Of a DNA stretch of 6,018 nt, positions 1-5,397 are shown one piece after another. How positions within the stretch are numbered: the stretch's first letter is position 1; each line of letters opens with the position of its first letter. The DNA is from JBCCGI01 sp039029355 (lineage in GTDB: Bacteria > Planctomycetota > UBA1135 > GCA-002686595): assembly GCA_039029355.1 (NCBI GenBank), contig JBCCGI010000176.1, forward strand, positions 1 to 6,018, read 5' to 3'. Position numbers and translations under genes: made by a program. The notes below the pieces were generated by a model. The model saw nothing but the letters and a program-made list of their open reading frames with translations. It ran no database searches and was not told the origin of the DNA.

Positions 1-746
1 CGCCGCTCGGCGATGTCCATCTTGCCCATAACCTTCACGCGGCTGACGATGGCGTCGTGTGCCTTGCGCGGCACCGAGTCCATGTCGTAGAGGATTCCGT
101 CGATCCGGAAGCGGACCTGGGTCCGGTCGGGGTAGGCGTGGAAGTGGACGTCCGACGCGCGCAGCTTGAGCGCCTGGAAGAGGATCGTGTTGACCAGCTT
201 GATGATCGGCGCCTTGTTGGACGTGTCGAGCACGTCCTCGGCTTCATCGATCTCTTCCGCCAGCCCGGCGATGTCGCCGTCCTCGGCCACGTCGGCCAGG
301 GCCTCGTCGACGCCGTCCGCCTTGTGGCGGTAGGCGCGCGCGATCAGCGTGGTGATCTCGGTCCGCGGTGACAGCACCGGCTCGACCTCGGTCCCCAGCA
401 TGGCCGCCAGGTCGTCCATCGCGTAGGGGTCGAGCGGCGAGCAGGTCGCGACCCGCATCACGCCGCTGCCGACCTCTTCCAGCGCGACCAGGTTGTAGTT
501 GCGCGAGAACTGCACCGGGATGCGGTTCACGAACGCCGACGGCACCTTGGTGCCGTCGAGCGTATCGCGGAACTCGTAGCCGAGCAGGTTGGCGTAGGCT
601 GCCAGCAGCTTCTCCTCGTCCAGATAGTCCTTCTGGAGCACCACCCGGTCGAGCGACTCGCCCGTGGTGGCGGAGATGCGGCGGCACTCCTCGAGCCGCT
701 CGCGGGACAGGCCCTGGTCGATCAGGAGCTCGGCGATGTTGGTCAT
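1..746 (-). CDS. gspE: Type II secretion system ATPase GspE, N-terminal part (cut by window edge)
   Basis: GspE is the cytoplasmic hexameric ATPase that powers pseudopilus assembly in type II secretion. I translated this frame directly: 248 codons from an ATG at 746, open to the left edge. Residues 1-140 look like the T2SSE N-terminal (MshEN-type) domain, opening MTNIAELLIDQGL and containing YANLLGYEF near 51-59. An acidic linker follows (about 141-176), then the start of the ATPase region: IIKLVNTIL (181-189), ASDVHFH (197-203), VRFRIDGILYDM (211-222) and SRVKVMGKMDIAER (235-248). The last two are very typical of the GspE/PilB family. Walker A, Asp box, Walker B and the zinc-binding cysteines lie outside the window. 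The start is supported by AGGAG at 758-754, seven bases upstream. The gene begins 17 bases after the secretin stop, so the two are almost certainly co-transcribed. A PilB or MshE-type pilus ATPase is possible, but the secretin partner and the motif style favour GspE. Confidence 0.9.
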   Translation of the reverse strand, partial: MTNIAELLIDQGLSRERLEECRRISATTGESLDRVVLQKDYLDEEKLLAAYANLLGYEFRDTLDGTKVPSAFVNRIPVQFSRNYNLVALEEVGSGVMRVATCSPLDPYAMDDLAAMLGTEVEPVLSPRTEITTLIARAYRHKADGVDEALADVAEDGDIAGLAEEIDEAEDVLDTSNKAPIIKLVNTILFQALKLRASDVHFHAYPDRTQVRFRIDGILYDMDSVPRKAHDAIVSRVKVMGKMDIAER

Positions 747-753
747 GGGTTGG

Positions 754-759
754 CTCCTA
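754..759 (-). promoter_or_regulatory. Ribosome binding site of gspE
   Basis: On the minus strand TAGGAG lies seven bases before the ATG at 746, in the short gap after the gspD stop. It fixes the gspE start and shows that gspE has its own Shine-Dalgarno site inside the operon, unlike gspD. Confidence 0.75.
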
Positions 760-763
760 AAGC

Positions 764-3037
764 CTACCGCCCGTCCTCGATGATGGCGTCCTGTAGCACG
801 GGCTCCTCGGCGGGCTGTGCGCCCTCGGGCTCGAGCGCCTCGCGCAGCAGCTCGTCGCGGCGGATCGGGTCGATCCCGACCGCCTCGGGCGCGACCTCGC
901 CGCCCGCGGGGCTGCGGTACAGCGGGACGCCGAACTGCTCGACGAAATCGACTTCCTTGGCGCCGACCTCGAAGTCGGGGTCGATGACCCGCAGGCGGTC
1001 GGAGCCGATGACCTCGGCCGCCTCGAGCTTCTGCCGGTACGAGATCTCGGCCAGGTCGGCGAAGCTCTCGTCCTGCAGGATGTGAGGCGTCACGAAGAAG
1101 TAGAGCGTCGTGCGCGACTTCGTGTCCGAGTCGCGGCGGAAGGCGGCGCCGAGCAGCGGCACCTGCGACAGCCACGGCACACCCCGGCGGGTGTGGGCCG
1201 CGTTGTCGGTCACGATCCCGCCGATCACCATCGTGTCGCCGTCGGGGACGTTGATCGTGGTGATCAGCTCGCGCGTGACCCGCGGGGCCGGAAGGCCGTC
1301 CTGGAACGAGCCGTTGAAGGTCGAAACGACCAGCTCGATGTCCAGCCGCAGGTAGTTGGCGGCGCTGATCGAGGGCGTGATGGTCAGGGTGATCCCCGCC
1401 TCCTCGTAACCGCCGAAGCCGGTCTGCGTGGTGACGTTGCCGGCCTGGGTGTTCGCCGTCGGCTGCTCGTCGCGCGTGCTCACCGTGGCGGTGCGGTTGT
1501 TGTTGACGAGCACGCTCGGCACGTTGAGCACGTTGGACTCATCGACCTGCTCGATCGCCGCCAGCAGGATCGGCAGGTTCACGTTGTCGCCGTCCAGGAA
1601 TCCGGCGGTGACACCGCTGGCCAGCGTTCCGTTCGCGTCGCCGGGCACACGCAGGTCCGGCACGCCGTCGCCATCGCTGTCGGTGATCGACGACAGGCCG
1701 AAGTTCGTGACGCCGAAGCCGCCGTCGCCCATCACGTCCGCCGCGGCCAGCTCGACGCCGATGTCGCGGAAGTCGGTGCCGGTCAGCGAGATCAGCGCGG
1801 TCTCGATCAGCACCTGGTGCTGACGTTGGTCGAGCTGGGTGACGAGGTCCAGGACCTCTTCGTAACGCGTCTTGCCGGCCGCGATCAGCAGCGAGTTGCT
1901 GTTCTCGTCCGGGACGACGACGACCTCGTTCTGGCTGCTAGAGGCGGTCGTGCCGCCGCCGCCGCCGGGCCGCGCGCCGCCGGTTCCGCCGGTGGGGGCC
2001 GCCACCCGGCCCGCGTCCTGGAGGAACTCGTCGAGCGTCTCCGCCAGCTCCTCGGCGGCGACGTTCTCGAGGTTGTACACGTGGTAGTTGCGCTCGGGCT
2101 CGATCACCTCGACGTCGAGGGCCGCCACCAGATCCTTGATCCGCGGCATGTCCTCGGGAAGCGCCATCACGAGCAGCGAGTTGGTGCGCAGGTCGACCAG
2201 GATCTTGGCCTCGGCGTCGCCCTGCTGGAGGGCCGACGACACGCCCCGCGCGCCCTCGTTGCCCCCGGGGCGCGAGCGAGCCGAGTTCTGGGCCTCCAGG
2301 AGCTGGTCGATCAGGTCGGCCACGTCCTCGGCCGAGGCGAACTCCAGCGGGATCACGTCGAAGACCGGGTCGACCGAGTCGATCCGGCCGGCCTCCTCGT
2401 CGATCAGCCGCAGCAGCTTGGCCAGGGCGGCGATGTTCGAGCCGAAGCCCTGCAGGATGACCGAGTGGTCGCTGGCCGCGATCATCCCCTGGGTGTTCGT
2501 GTCGGTGAACAGCGTCCGCAGCGAGGTGGTGAGCTGGCGCACCTCGGTGTTCGGCAGGTGGAGCACCGTCGTCACCAGCGTCGCGGGCTGGTCGGCGTAG
2601 TCCTCCAGGTCCTCGGGGAGCACGTACTCCGCCTTCTGCCGGATGCCCCGCCCGCTGGTCGCGGCCGCGCCGGTGAGGCTCTGGATGAGCGTCACGGCGA
2701 TGTGGGGCGGCCCGACGTCCACGCAGACGAAGTCGTTGATGAACATCATGATCTGGAAGAAGCGGTAGAAGTCCTGCTTCGGGATCCGCTTCTGCCCGTA
2801 CATGAAGAGCTTCTTGGTCTTGAGCTCCGACTGCGTCTGGTCGTTGTACGTGAAGTTCCTGCCGGTGGCCTCCTGGCAGATGTTCACGAAGTCCTCGAGC
2901 GTCGGACGATCCTGGTCCGACTCGGACACCGTGATGATGAAGTTGTTCTCGTCCTCCTGGATCGTCGGCACCTGCCCCTCTTGCAAGGGCATGGCGACGG
3001 GCATCAGGAGAGCCAGGCTGGTCAGGGCAGCGATCAT
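764..3037 (-). CDS. gspD: Type II secretion system secretin GspD (outer-membrane channel)
   Basis: Secretin GspD forms the multimeric outer-membrane pore through which folded proteins leave the periplasm. The 757-residue protein opens with a hydrophobic stretch (about 2-18) that fits a signal peptide, though it lacks a positive n-region. By pattern the order is N0 (about 32-117), N1 (150-214), N2 (225-311), N3 (316-404) and the secretin barrel domain (408-655). Barrel hallmarks are QVLIETALISLT (408-419), SNVLNVPSVLVNNN (501-514), VPDGDTMVIGGI (597-608), VPWLSQVPLLGAAFR (620-634) and TTLYFFVTPHIL (643-654). Glycine/serine-rich inserts interrupt N2 (about 256-272) and N3 (349-368). A DxDGDGxxD loop (453-461) sits in the variable part of the barrel. 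The acidic tail of about 100 residues could be an S-domain-like extension. Length is slightly above the usual 650-710. C54 and C105 are the only cysteines, both in N0. The ATG at 3037 is the first start after an in-frame TAG near 3120, but no Shine-Dalgarno precedes it. PilQ is less likely given N0-N3 and the downstream gspE. Confidence 0.93.
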   Translation of the reverse strand: MIAALTSLALLMPVAMPLQEGQVPTIQEDENNFIITVSESDQDRPTLEDFVNICQEATGRNFTYNDQTQSELKTKKLFMYGQKRIPKQDFYRFFQIMMFINDFVCVDVGPPHIAVTLIQSLTGAAATSGRGIRQKAEYVLPEDLEDYADQPATLVTTVLHLPNTEVRQLTTSLRTLFTDTNTQGMIAASDHSVILQGFGSNIAALAKLLRLIDEEAGRIDSVDPVFDVIPLEFASAEDVADLIDQLLEAQNSARSRPGGNEGARGVSSALQQGDAEAKILVDLRTNSLLVMALPEDMPRIKDLVAALDVEVIEPERNYHVYNLENVAAEELAETLDEFLQDAGRVAAPTGGTGGARPGGGGGTTASSSQNEVVVVPDENSNSLLIAAGKTRYEEVLDLVTQLDQRQHQVLIETALISLTGTDFRDIGVELAAADVMGDGGFGVTNFGLSSITDSDGDGVPDLRVPGDANGTLASGVTAGFLDGDNVNLPILLAAIEQVDESNVLNVPSVLVNNNRTATVSTRDEQPTANTQAGNVTTQTGFGGYEEAGITLTITPSISAANYLRLDIELVVSTFNGSFQDGLPAPRVTRELITTINVPDGDTMVIGGIVTDNAAHTRRGVPWLSQVPLLGAAFRRDSDTKSRTTLYFFVTPHILQDESFADLAEISYRQKLEAAEVIGSDRLRVIDPDFEVGAKEVDFVEQFGVPLYRSPAGGEVAPEAVGIDPIRRDELLREALEPEGAQPAEEPVLQDAIIEDGR

Positions 3038-3045
3038 GGGTGAGA

Positions 3046-3068
3046 GGGTTGATCTTTCGATCCAACCC
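3046..3068 (-). promoter_or_regulatory. GAAA-tetraloop hairpin in the gspD 5' leader
   Basis: In the mRNA sense (minus strand) GGGTT and GATC pair with GATC and AACCC, with a single bulged G, around a GAAA loop closed by C-G. This gives nine base pairs capped by a GNRA tetraloop. The hairpin ends only eight bases before the gspD ATG, where a Shine-Dalgarno would normally sit, and part of the only nearby purine-rich stretch (AAGGGG) is inside its 5' arm. A role in translation control or mRNA stability is inference. Confidence 0.5.
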
Positions 3069-3115
3069 CTTGGTGCGACGAGGTTTAGCTCAGAGGACTG
3101 CGCGGAATCGCAGGC

Positions 3116-3144
3116 ACTCTAGGGAGCCGGCGGGACGGTGTCAA
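3116..3144 (-). promoter_or_regulatory. Sigma70-type promoter driving the gspD-gspE operon
   Basis: On the minus strand a perfect -35 TTGACA (3144-3139) is followed by exactly 17 bases and a -10 TAGAGT (3121-3116, four of six consensus positions). Transcription would start near 3109 and leave a leader of roughly 70 bases before the gspD ATG, carrying the GAAA hairpin. It implies that the operon begins at gspD, with no gspC ahead of it. Confidence 0.6.
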
Positions 3145-3257
3145 AGCCCAACCGGCGCCCCGGAGGGTTCCGGCGAACGTCCTGGGGACGCCCGAGGTGC
3201 GACGATCTTCCCGACCCGCGAGCGAAGAACAAGCGGCGTCCCCGGATAGGCGTGTCG

Positions 3258-3286
3258 TTGCCGGAGCGATCCGGCGTCGATATCGT
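3258..3286 (+). promoter_or_regulatory. Possible sigma70-type promoter for nhaA
   Basis: TTGCCG (3258-3263) and TATCGT (3281-3286) each match four of six consensus positions and are exactly 17 bases apart. Transcription would begin around 3293, giving a leader of roughly 120 bases before the nhaA GTG. It is weaker than the gspD promoter. Spacing and position support it, but the match could be chance. Confidence 0.38.
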
Positions 3287-3289
3287 CCC

Positions 3290-3338
3290 GCGCCTGGGTC
3301 CAAGCGCCGCTCTCGCTCGAAGCGCTCCTCCCAGGCGC
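3290..3338 (+). promoter_or_regulatory. Hairpin in the nhaA 5' leader
   Basis: GCGCCTGGG (3290-3298) pairs perfectly with CCCAGGCGC (3330-3338). Inside it AGCGC (3303-3307) pairs with GCGCT (3322-3326), leaving a 14-base loop and a small internal loop. No T run follows, so it is not a standard terminator. It lies about 76 bases before the nhaA start and could be a regulatory leader element. If transcription starts at the predicted site near 3293, the first two or three bases of the outer stem would be lost. Confidence 0.4.
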
Positions 3339-3414
3339 AAGCTCCCCGTCCCCCAACGCCGATCGGGACCGGCAAGGCCGTCCCGTCCCCCCTGCTACCC
3401 GCCCGGAGACCCGT

Positions 3415-4803
3415 GTGAGCCACCCGAAGAAGGGCCTAGTCAACTTCCTGCAGGAGTTCTCGATCCCGCTGATCGCGGGCGTCTTCCTCGCCCTCCTGCA
3501 CGCCAACCTCGACTACGAGGGCTACCACCACCTGGTGGACTTCAAGCTCGGCGGCCTGGCCATCTTCGGCCACCCGCTGACGGTCCACTTCCTGATCAAC
3601 GACATCTTCATGGTGTTCTTCTTCGGCATCGCCGCGAAGGAGATCACCGAGGCCTGCCTCCCGGGCGGCAGCCTCAACCCGCCCAAGAAGGCCATCAACC
3701 CGCTCTTTGCGACCCTCGGAGGCGTCGTCGGGCCGGTCGGGGTCTTCTTCCTCGCGGCCTACCTGATCCACGGCGGCGGCGGCTTCCCCGAGCACGAGTG
3801 GGCCGTTGTGGCCAAGGGCTGGGGCGTGCCGACGGCGACCGACATCGCCCTGGCCTGGCTCGTGGCGCGGACGGTGTTCGGCGCCGGGCACCCGGCGATC
3901 AACTTCCTGCTGCTCCTGGCGGTGGCCGACGACGCCATCGGGCTCGGGATCATCGCGATCTTCTACGGCGACCCGCTGCACCCGGCCGAGCCGATGTGGC
4001 TGCTCCTGGTCCTGGCCGGCATGGCGGCGGCTTTCGGGATGCGGATCGCCAAGGTCGGCAACTGGATCCCGTACATCGCCGTCGCGGGGCCGATCGCCTG
4101 GTCGGGCCTGGTGCTGGCCAACCTGCACCCGGCCCTGGCGCTGGTCTTCATCGTGCCCTTCCTGCCCGGGCCGAAGCGCGACACCGGCCTCTTCATCGAG
4201 GAGGACGAGGTCGAGCTGGCCGAGCAGGCGGGCGGCGGCCACCACGGCGACCATTCGCCGCTGCACCTGTTTGAGCACCAGCTCAAGCTGTTCGTCGACT
4301 TCGGGCTCTTCTTCTTCGCCTACGCCAACGCGGGCGTGGAGTTCGCCGGCATCGGCCCGATGACCTGGATCATCCTGGCCTCGCTGGTCATCGGCAAGAC
4401 GATCGGAATCGCCGGCTTCGGGCTGCTCGCGACGGCCATCGGCTTCCCGCTGCCGGACCGGATGTACCTCAAGCACCTGGTCATGGCGGGCTTCGTGGCC
4501 GCCCTGGGCCTCACGGTGGCGCTTTTCGTCGCCGGTGCCGCCTTCACCGACCTCGGCCTGCAGGGCCAGGCCAAGATGGGCGCGCTGTTCTCCGGCCTGG
4601 TCGGCATCGTTGCGGTGCTCCTGGCGCGGCCCCTGGGGATGCGCTCGGGCGGCTCGGGCGAGGCTTCCTCCGGCTCTGCGGGGGCGCCGCCGGCCGCTTC
4701 GGGCGACGCTGGCCCGGTGGCCTCGGTCGAGGACGTGCCCTCGGCGGTCACCGCGGCGGCCAGCCCGCAGGGCGAGGTCCGCGACCCGAACTCGATCGGC
4801 TGA
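3415..4803 (+). CDS. nhaA: NhaA-family Na+/H+ antiporter
   Basis: NhaA exchanges cytoplasmic Na+ (or Li+) for external protons across the inner membrane, for pH and salt homeostasis. The 462-residue product has about 11-12 hydrophobic segments. Signature regions are PTATDIALAW (139-148), AVADDAIGLGIIAIFY (169-184), NLHPALALVFIVPFL (236-250), YANAGVEF (303-310), VIGKTIGI (325-332) and LTVALFVAGAAF (366-377). D172-D173 correspond to the ion-binding pair D163-D164 of E. coli NhaA, D143 to D133, K328 to K300 and H238 to H225. The segment GIAAKEITEA (71-80) differs from E. coli GLEVKREL, so the acidic residues of the cytoplasmic funnel are not conserved in register. A charged, histidine-bearing loop (about 253-285) precedes the assembly-unwound region. 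The tail after about 410 is Ser/Gly/Ala/Pro rich and absent from E. coli NhaA (388 residues). The GTG start has GGAG at 3405-3408, six bases upstream, and gives a natural N-terminus. It is transcribed away from gspD. Confidence 0.92.
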   Translation: MSHPKKGLVNFLQEFSIPLIAGVFLALLHANLDYEGYHHLVDFKLGGLAIFGHPLTVHFLINDIFMVFFFGIAAKEITEACLPGGSLNPPKKAINPLFATLGGVVGPVGVFFLAAYLIHGGGGFPEHEWAVVAKGWGVPTATDIALAWLVARTVFGAGHPAINFLLLLAVADDAIGLGIIAIFYGDPLHPAEPMWLLLVLAGMAAAFGMRIAKVGNWIPYIAVAGPIAWSGLVLANLHPALALVFIVPFLPGPKRDTGLFIEEDEVELAEQAGGGHHGDHSPLHLFEHQLKLFVDFGLFFFAYANAGVEFAGIGPMTWIILASLVIGKTIGIAGFGLLATAIGFPLPDRMYLKHLVMAGFVAALGLTVALFVAGAAFTDLGLQGQAKMGALFSGLVGIVAVLLARPLGMRSGGSGEASSGSAGAPPAASGDAGPVASVEDVPSAVTAAASPQGEVRDPNSIG

Positions 4804-4870
4804 TCCGCCCGGGCGGGCCGCTGCCTCCCCGTGTTGGGGCGGCCGGCGGCCCGTCCGCGGGCGGATTTCT
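4803..4870 (+). terminator. Nested hairpin after nhaA, probable terminator
   Basis: An outer stem, ATCCGCCCG (4803-4811) with CGGGCGGAT (4858-4866), encloses a second, CGGGCCG (4814-4820) with CGGCCCG (4847-4853), and a third, CCCC/GGGG around GTGTT (4827-4839). The outer stem overlaps the last base of the nhaA stop codon and runs straight into TTTCT. The stem is strong but the T run is short, so termination may be partial, leaving some read-through into the EIIA gene. Confidence 0.5.
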
Positions 4871-4920
4871 CCTCGCGCGGCTCGTCATCGCGTCCGCTGC
4901 GGCTATCCTGCCGAGCGCCC

Positions 4921-5397
4921 ATGGAGCTCAGCGAGCTGGTCGGTCCCGAAGACGTCCTGGTCGAGTTCGATCCCCCCGACAAGTGGGCGGCGATCGACCA
5001 GCTCTTCGACCACCTGGTCACCCGCGGCCGCATTCCCGAAGAGCTCGCCTCCGAGCTGCGCGAGGCGGTCGAGCTGCGCGAGCGCTCGATGTCGACCGGC
5101 ATGGAGCGCGGCATCGCGATCCCGCACGCCGCCGTCGACGGCGTCGAGGAGGTCGTCGCCTGCCTCGGCGTCGTGCAGCGCGAGGAGGGCCTGGCCTTCG
5201 AGTCGGTCGACGCCCGCCCGGCCCACGTCGTGGTCCTGCTGCTGATCCCGCGCGCGCAGAAGCTGCTGCACATCCGCACCCTGGCCGACATCGCGCGCCT
5301 GCTCGGGCGCAAGGACGTCCGCGCGGCGCTGGTCGCCGCCGAGTGCTCCGAGGACGCCTGGAACGCCCTGCGCCAGGAGGGCGCCCATCACGACTGA
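4921..5397 (+). CDS. PTS EIIA domain protein, fructose/nitrogen (EIIA-Ntr-like) type
   Basis: EIIA-2 proteins accept a phosphate from HPr or NPr on a histidine. They pass it to an EIIB for sugar uptake or, in the nitrogen-PTS branch, use phosphorylation state to regulate other proteins such as K+ transport. The 158-residue product is one complete EIIA-2 domain, the size of EIIA-Ntr. GIAIPHA (64-70) carries the phosphorylated H69, and LLHIRTLADIARLLG (115-129) is the conserved second-histidine region (H117). The hydrophobic strand HVVVLLLIP (102-110) also fits. No EIIB, EIIC, HPr or enzyme I is visible nearby, so a regulatory role is more likely than sugar transport; that is inference. I chose the ATG at 4921, just ahead of the domain. 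An upstream in-frame GTG at 4831 lies in the terminator hairpin and would add 30 arginine/serine-rich residues. No good ribosome site is seen. TATCCT at 4904-4909 is a possible -10, without a clear -35. Confidence 0.88.
   Translation: MELSELVGPEDVLVEFDPPDKWAAIDQLFDHLVTRGRIPEELASELREAVELRERSMSTGMERGIAIPHAAVDGVEEVVACLGVVQREEGLAFESVDARPAHVVVLLLIPRAQKLLHIRTLADIARLLGRKDVRAALVAAECSEDAWNALRQEGAHHD
5375..5380 (+). promoter_or_regulatory. Perfect AGGAGG ribosome binding site for the downstream membrane gene
   Basis: AGGAGG lies inside the last codons of the EIIA gene. It sits six bases before the ATC at 5387, where the next open frame begins as ATC ACG ACT GAC. It is the strongest Shine-Dalgarno in the window and decides the start of the last gene. 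That gene overlaps the EIIA stop by 11 bases and is therefore probably translationally coupled to it. Confidence 0.6.

Larger units (their letters stand above)
3038..3414. other. Divergent intergenic control region between gspD and nhaA
   Basis: These 377 bases hold no convincing gene. Translations in all frames are arginine/proline/glycine rich, without domain-like patterning. The region separates two divergent transcription units and contains the putative gspD promoter, the putative nhaA promoter and several hairpin-forming repeats. Besides those listed separately, CGTCC/GGACG (3178-3190) and GCCGG/CCGGC (3260-3275, around AGCGAT) can form short stems. Some of these are expected by chance at this GC content. 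Confidence 0.6.

Noticed and set aside
1950..1995. A GC-rich simple repeat (runs of GCC/GCCGCC) as a possible repeat element
   Set aside because: It encodes the glycine-rich linker of the secretin N3 domain (residues about 349-363) and is explained by codon choice.
1082..3043. A 653-codon plus-strand open frame opposite gspD
   Set aside because: It is the antisense shadow of a high-GC gene. The translation is rich in Arg, Asp, Val, His and Gly with no domain pattern, while the minus strand encodes a textbook secretin.
1938..3065. A minus-strand frame from TTG 3065 beginning MDRKINPLTHD, whose charged start would suit a signal peptide if a one-base shift joined it to gspD
   Set aside because: The TTG directly abuts AAGGGG with no spacing and the frame has no hydrophobic segment. 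Nothing in the sequence shows a frameshift, and the in-frame ATG at 3037 gives a hydrophobic leader on its own. Upstream alignment could revisit this.
3078..3125. A tRNA-like fragment (TTTAGCTCAGAGGACTG resembles a D-arm)
   Set aside because: No matching acceptor stem, anticodon arm or T-loop (GTTCRANNC) follows at the right distances.
3138..4274. A plus-strand open frame spanning the intergenic region and much of nhaA
   Set aside because: The translation is Pro/Arg/Gly rich without structure, has no ribosome site, and overlaps nhaA in another frame where NhaA motifs are unmistakable.
4831..4920. N-terminal extension of the EIIA protein from GTG 4831
   Set aside because: The 30 added residues are Arg/Ser/Pro rich, fall in the terminator hairpin and promoter space, and precede a complete EIIA domain that starts naturally at ATG 4921.
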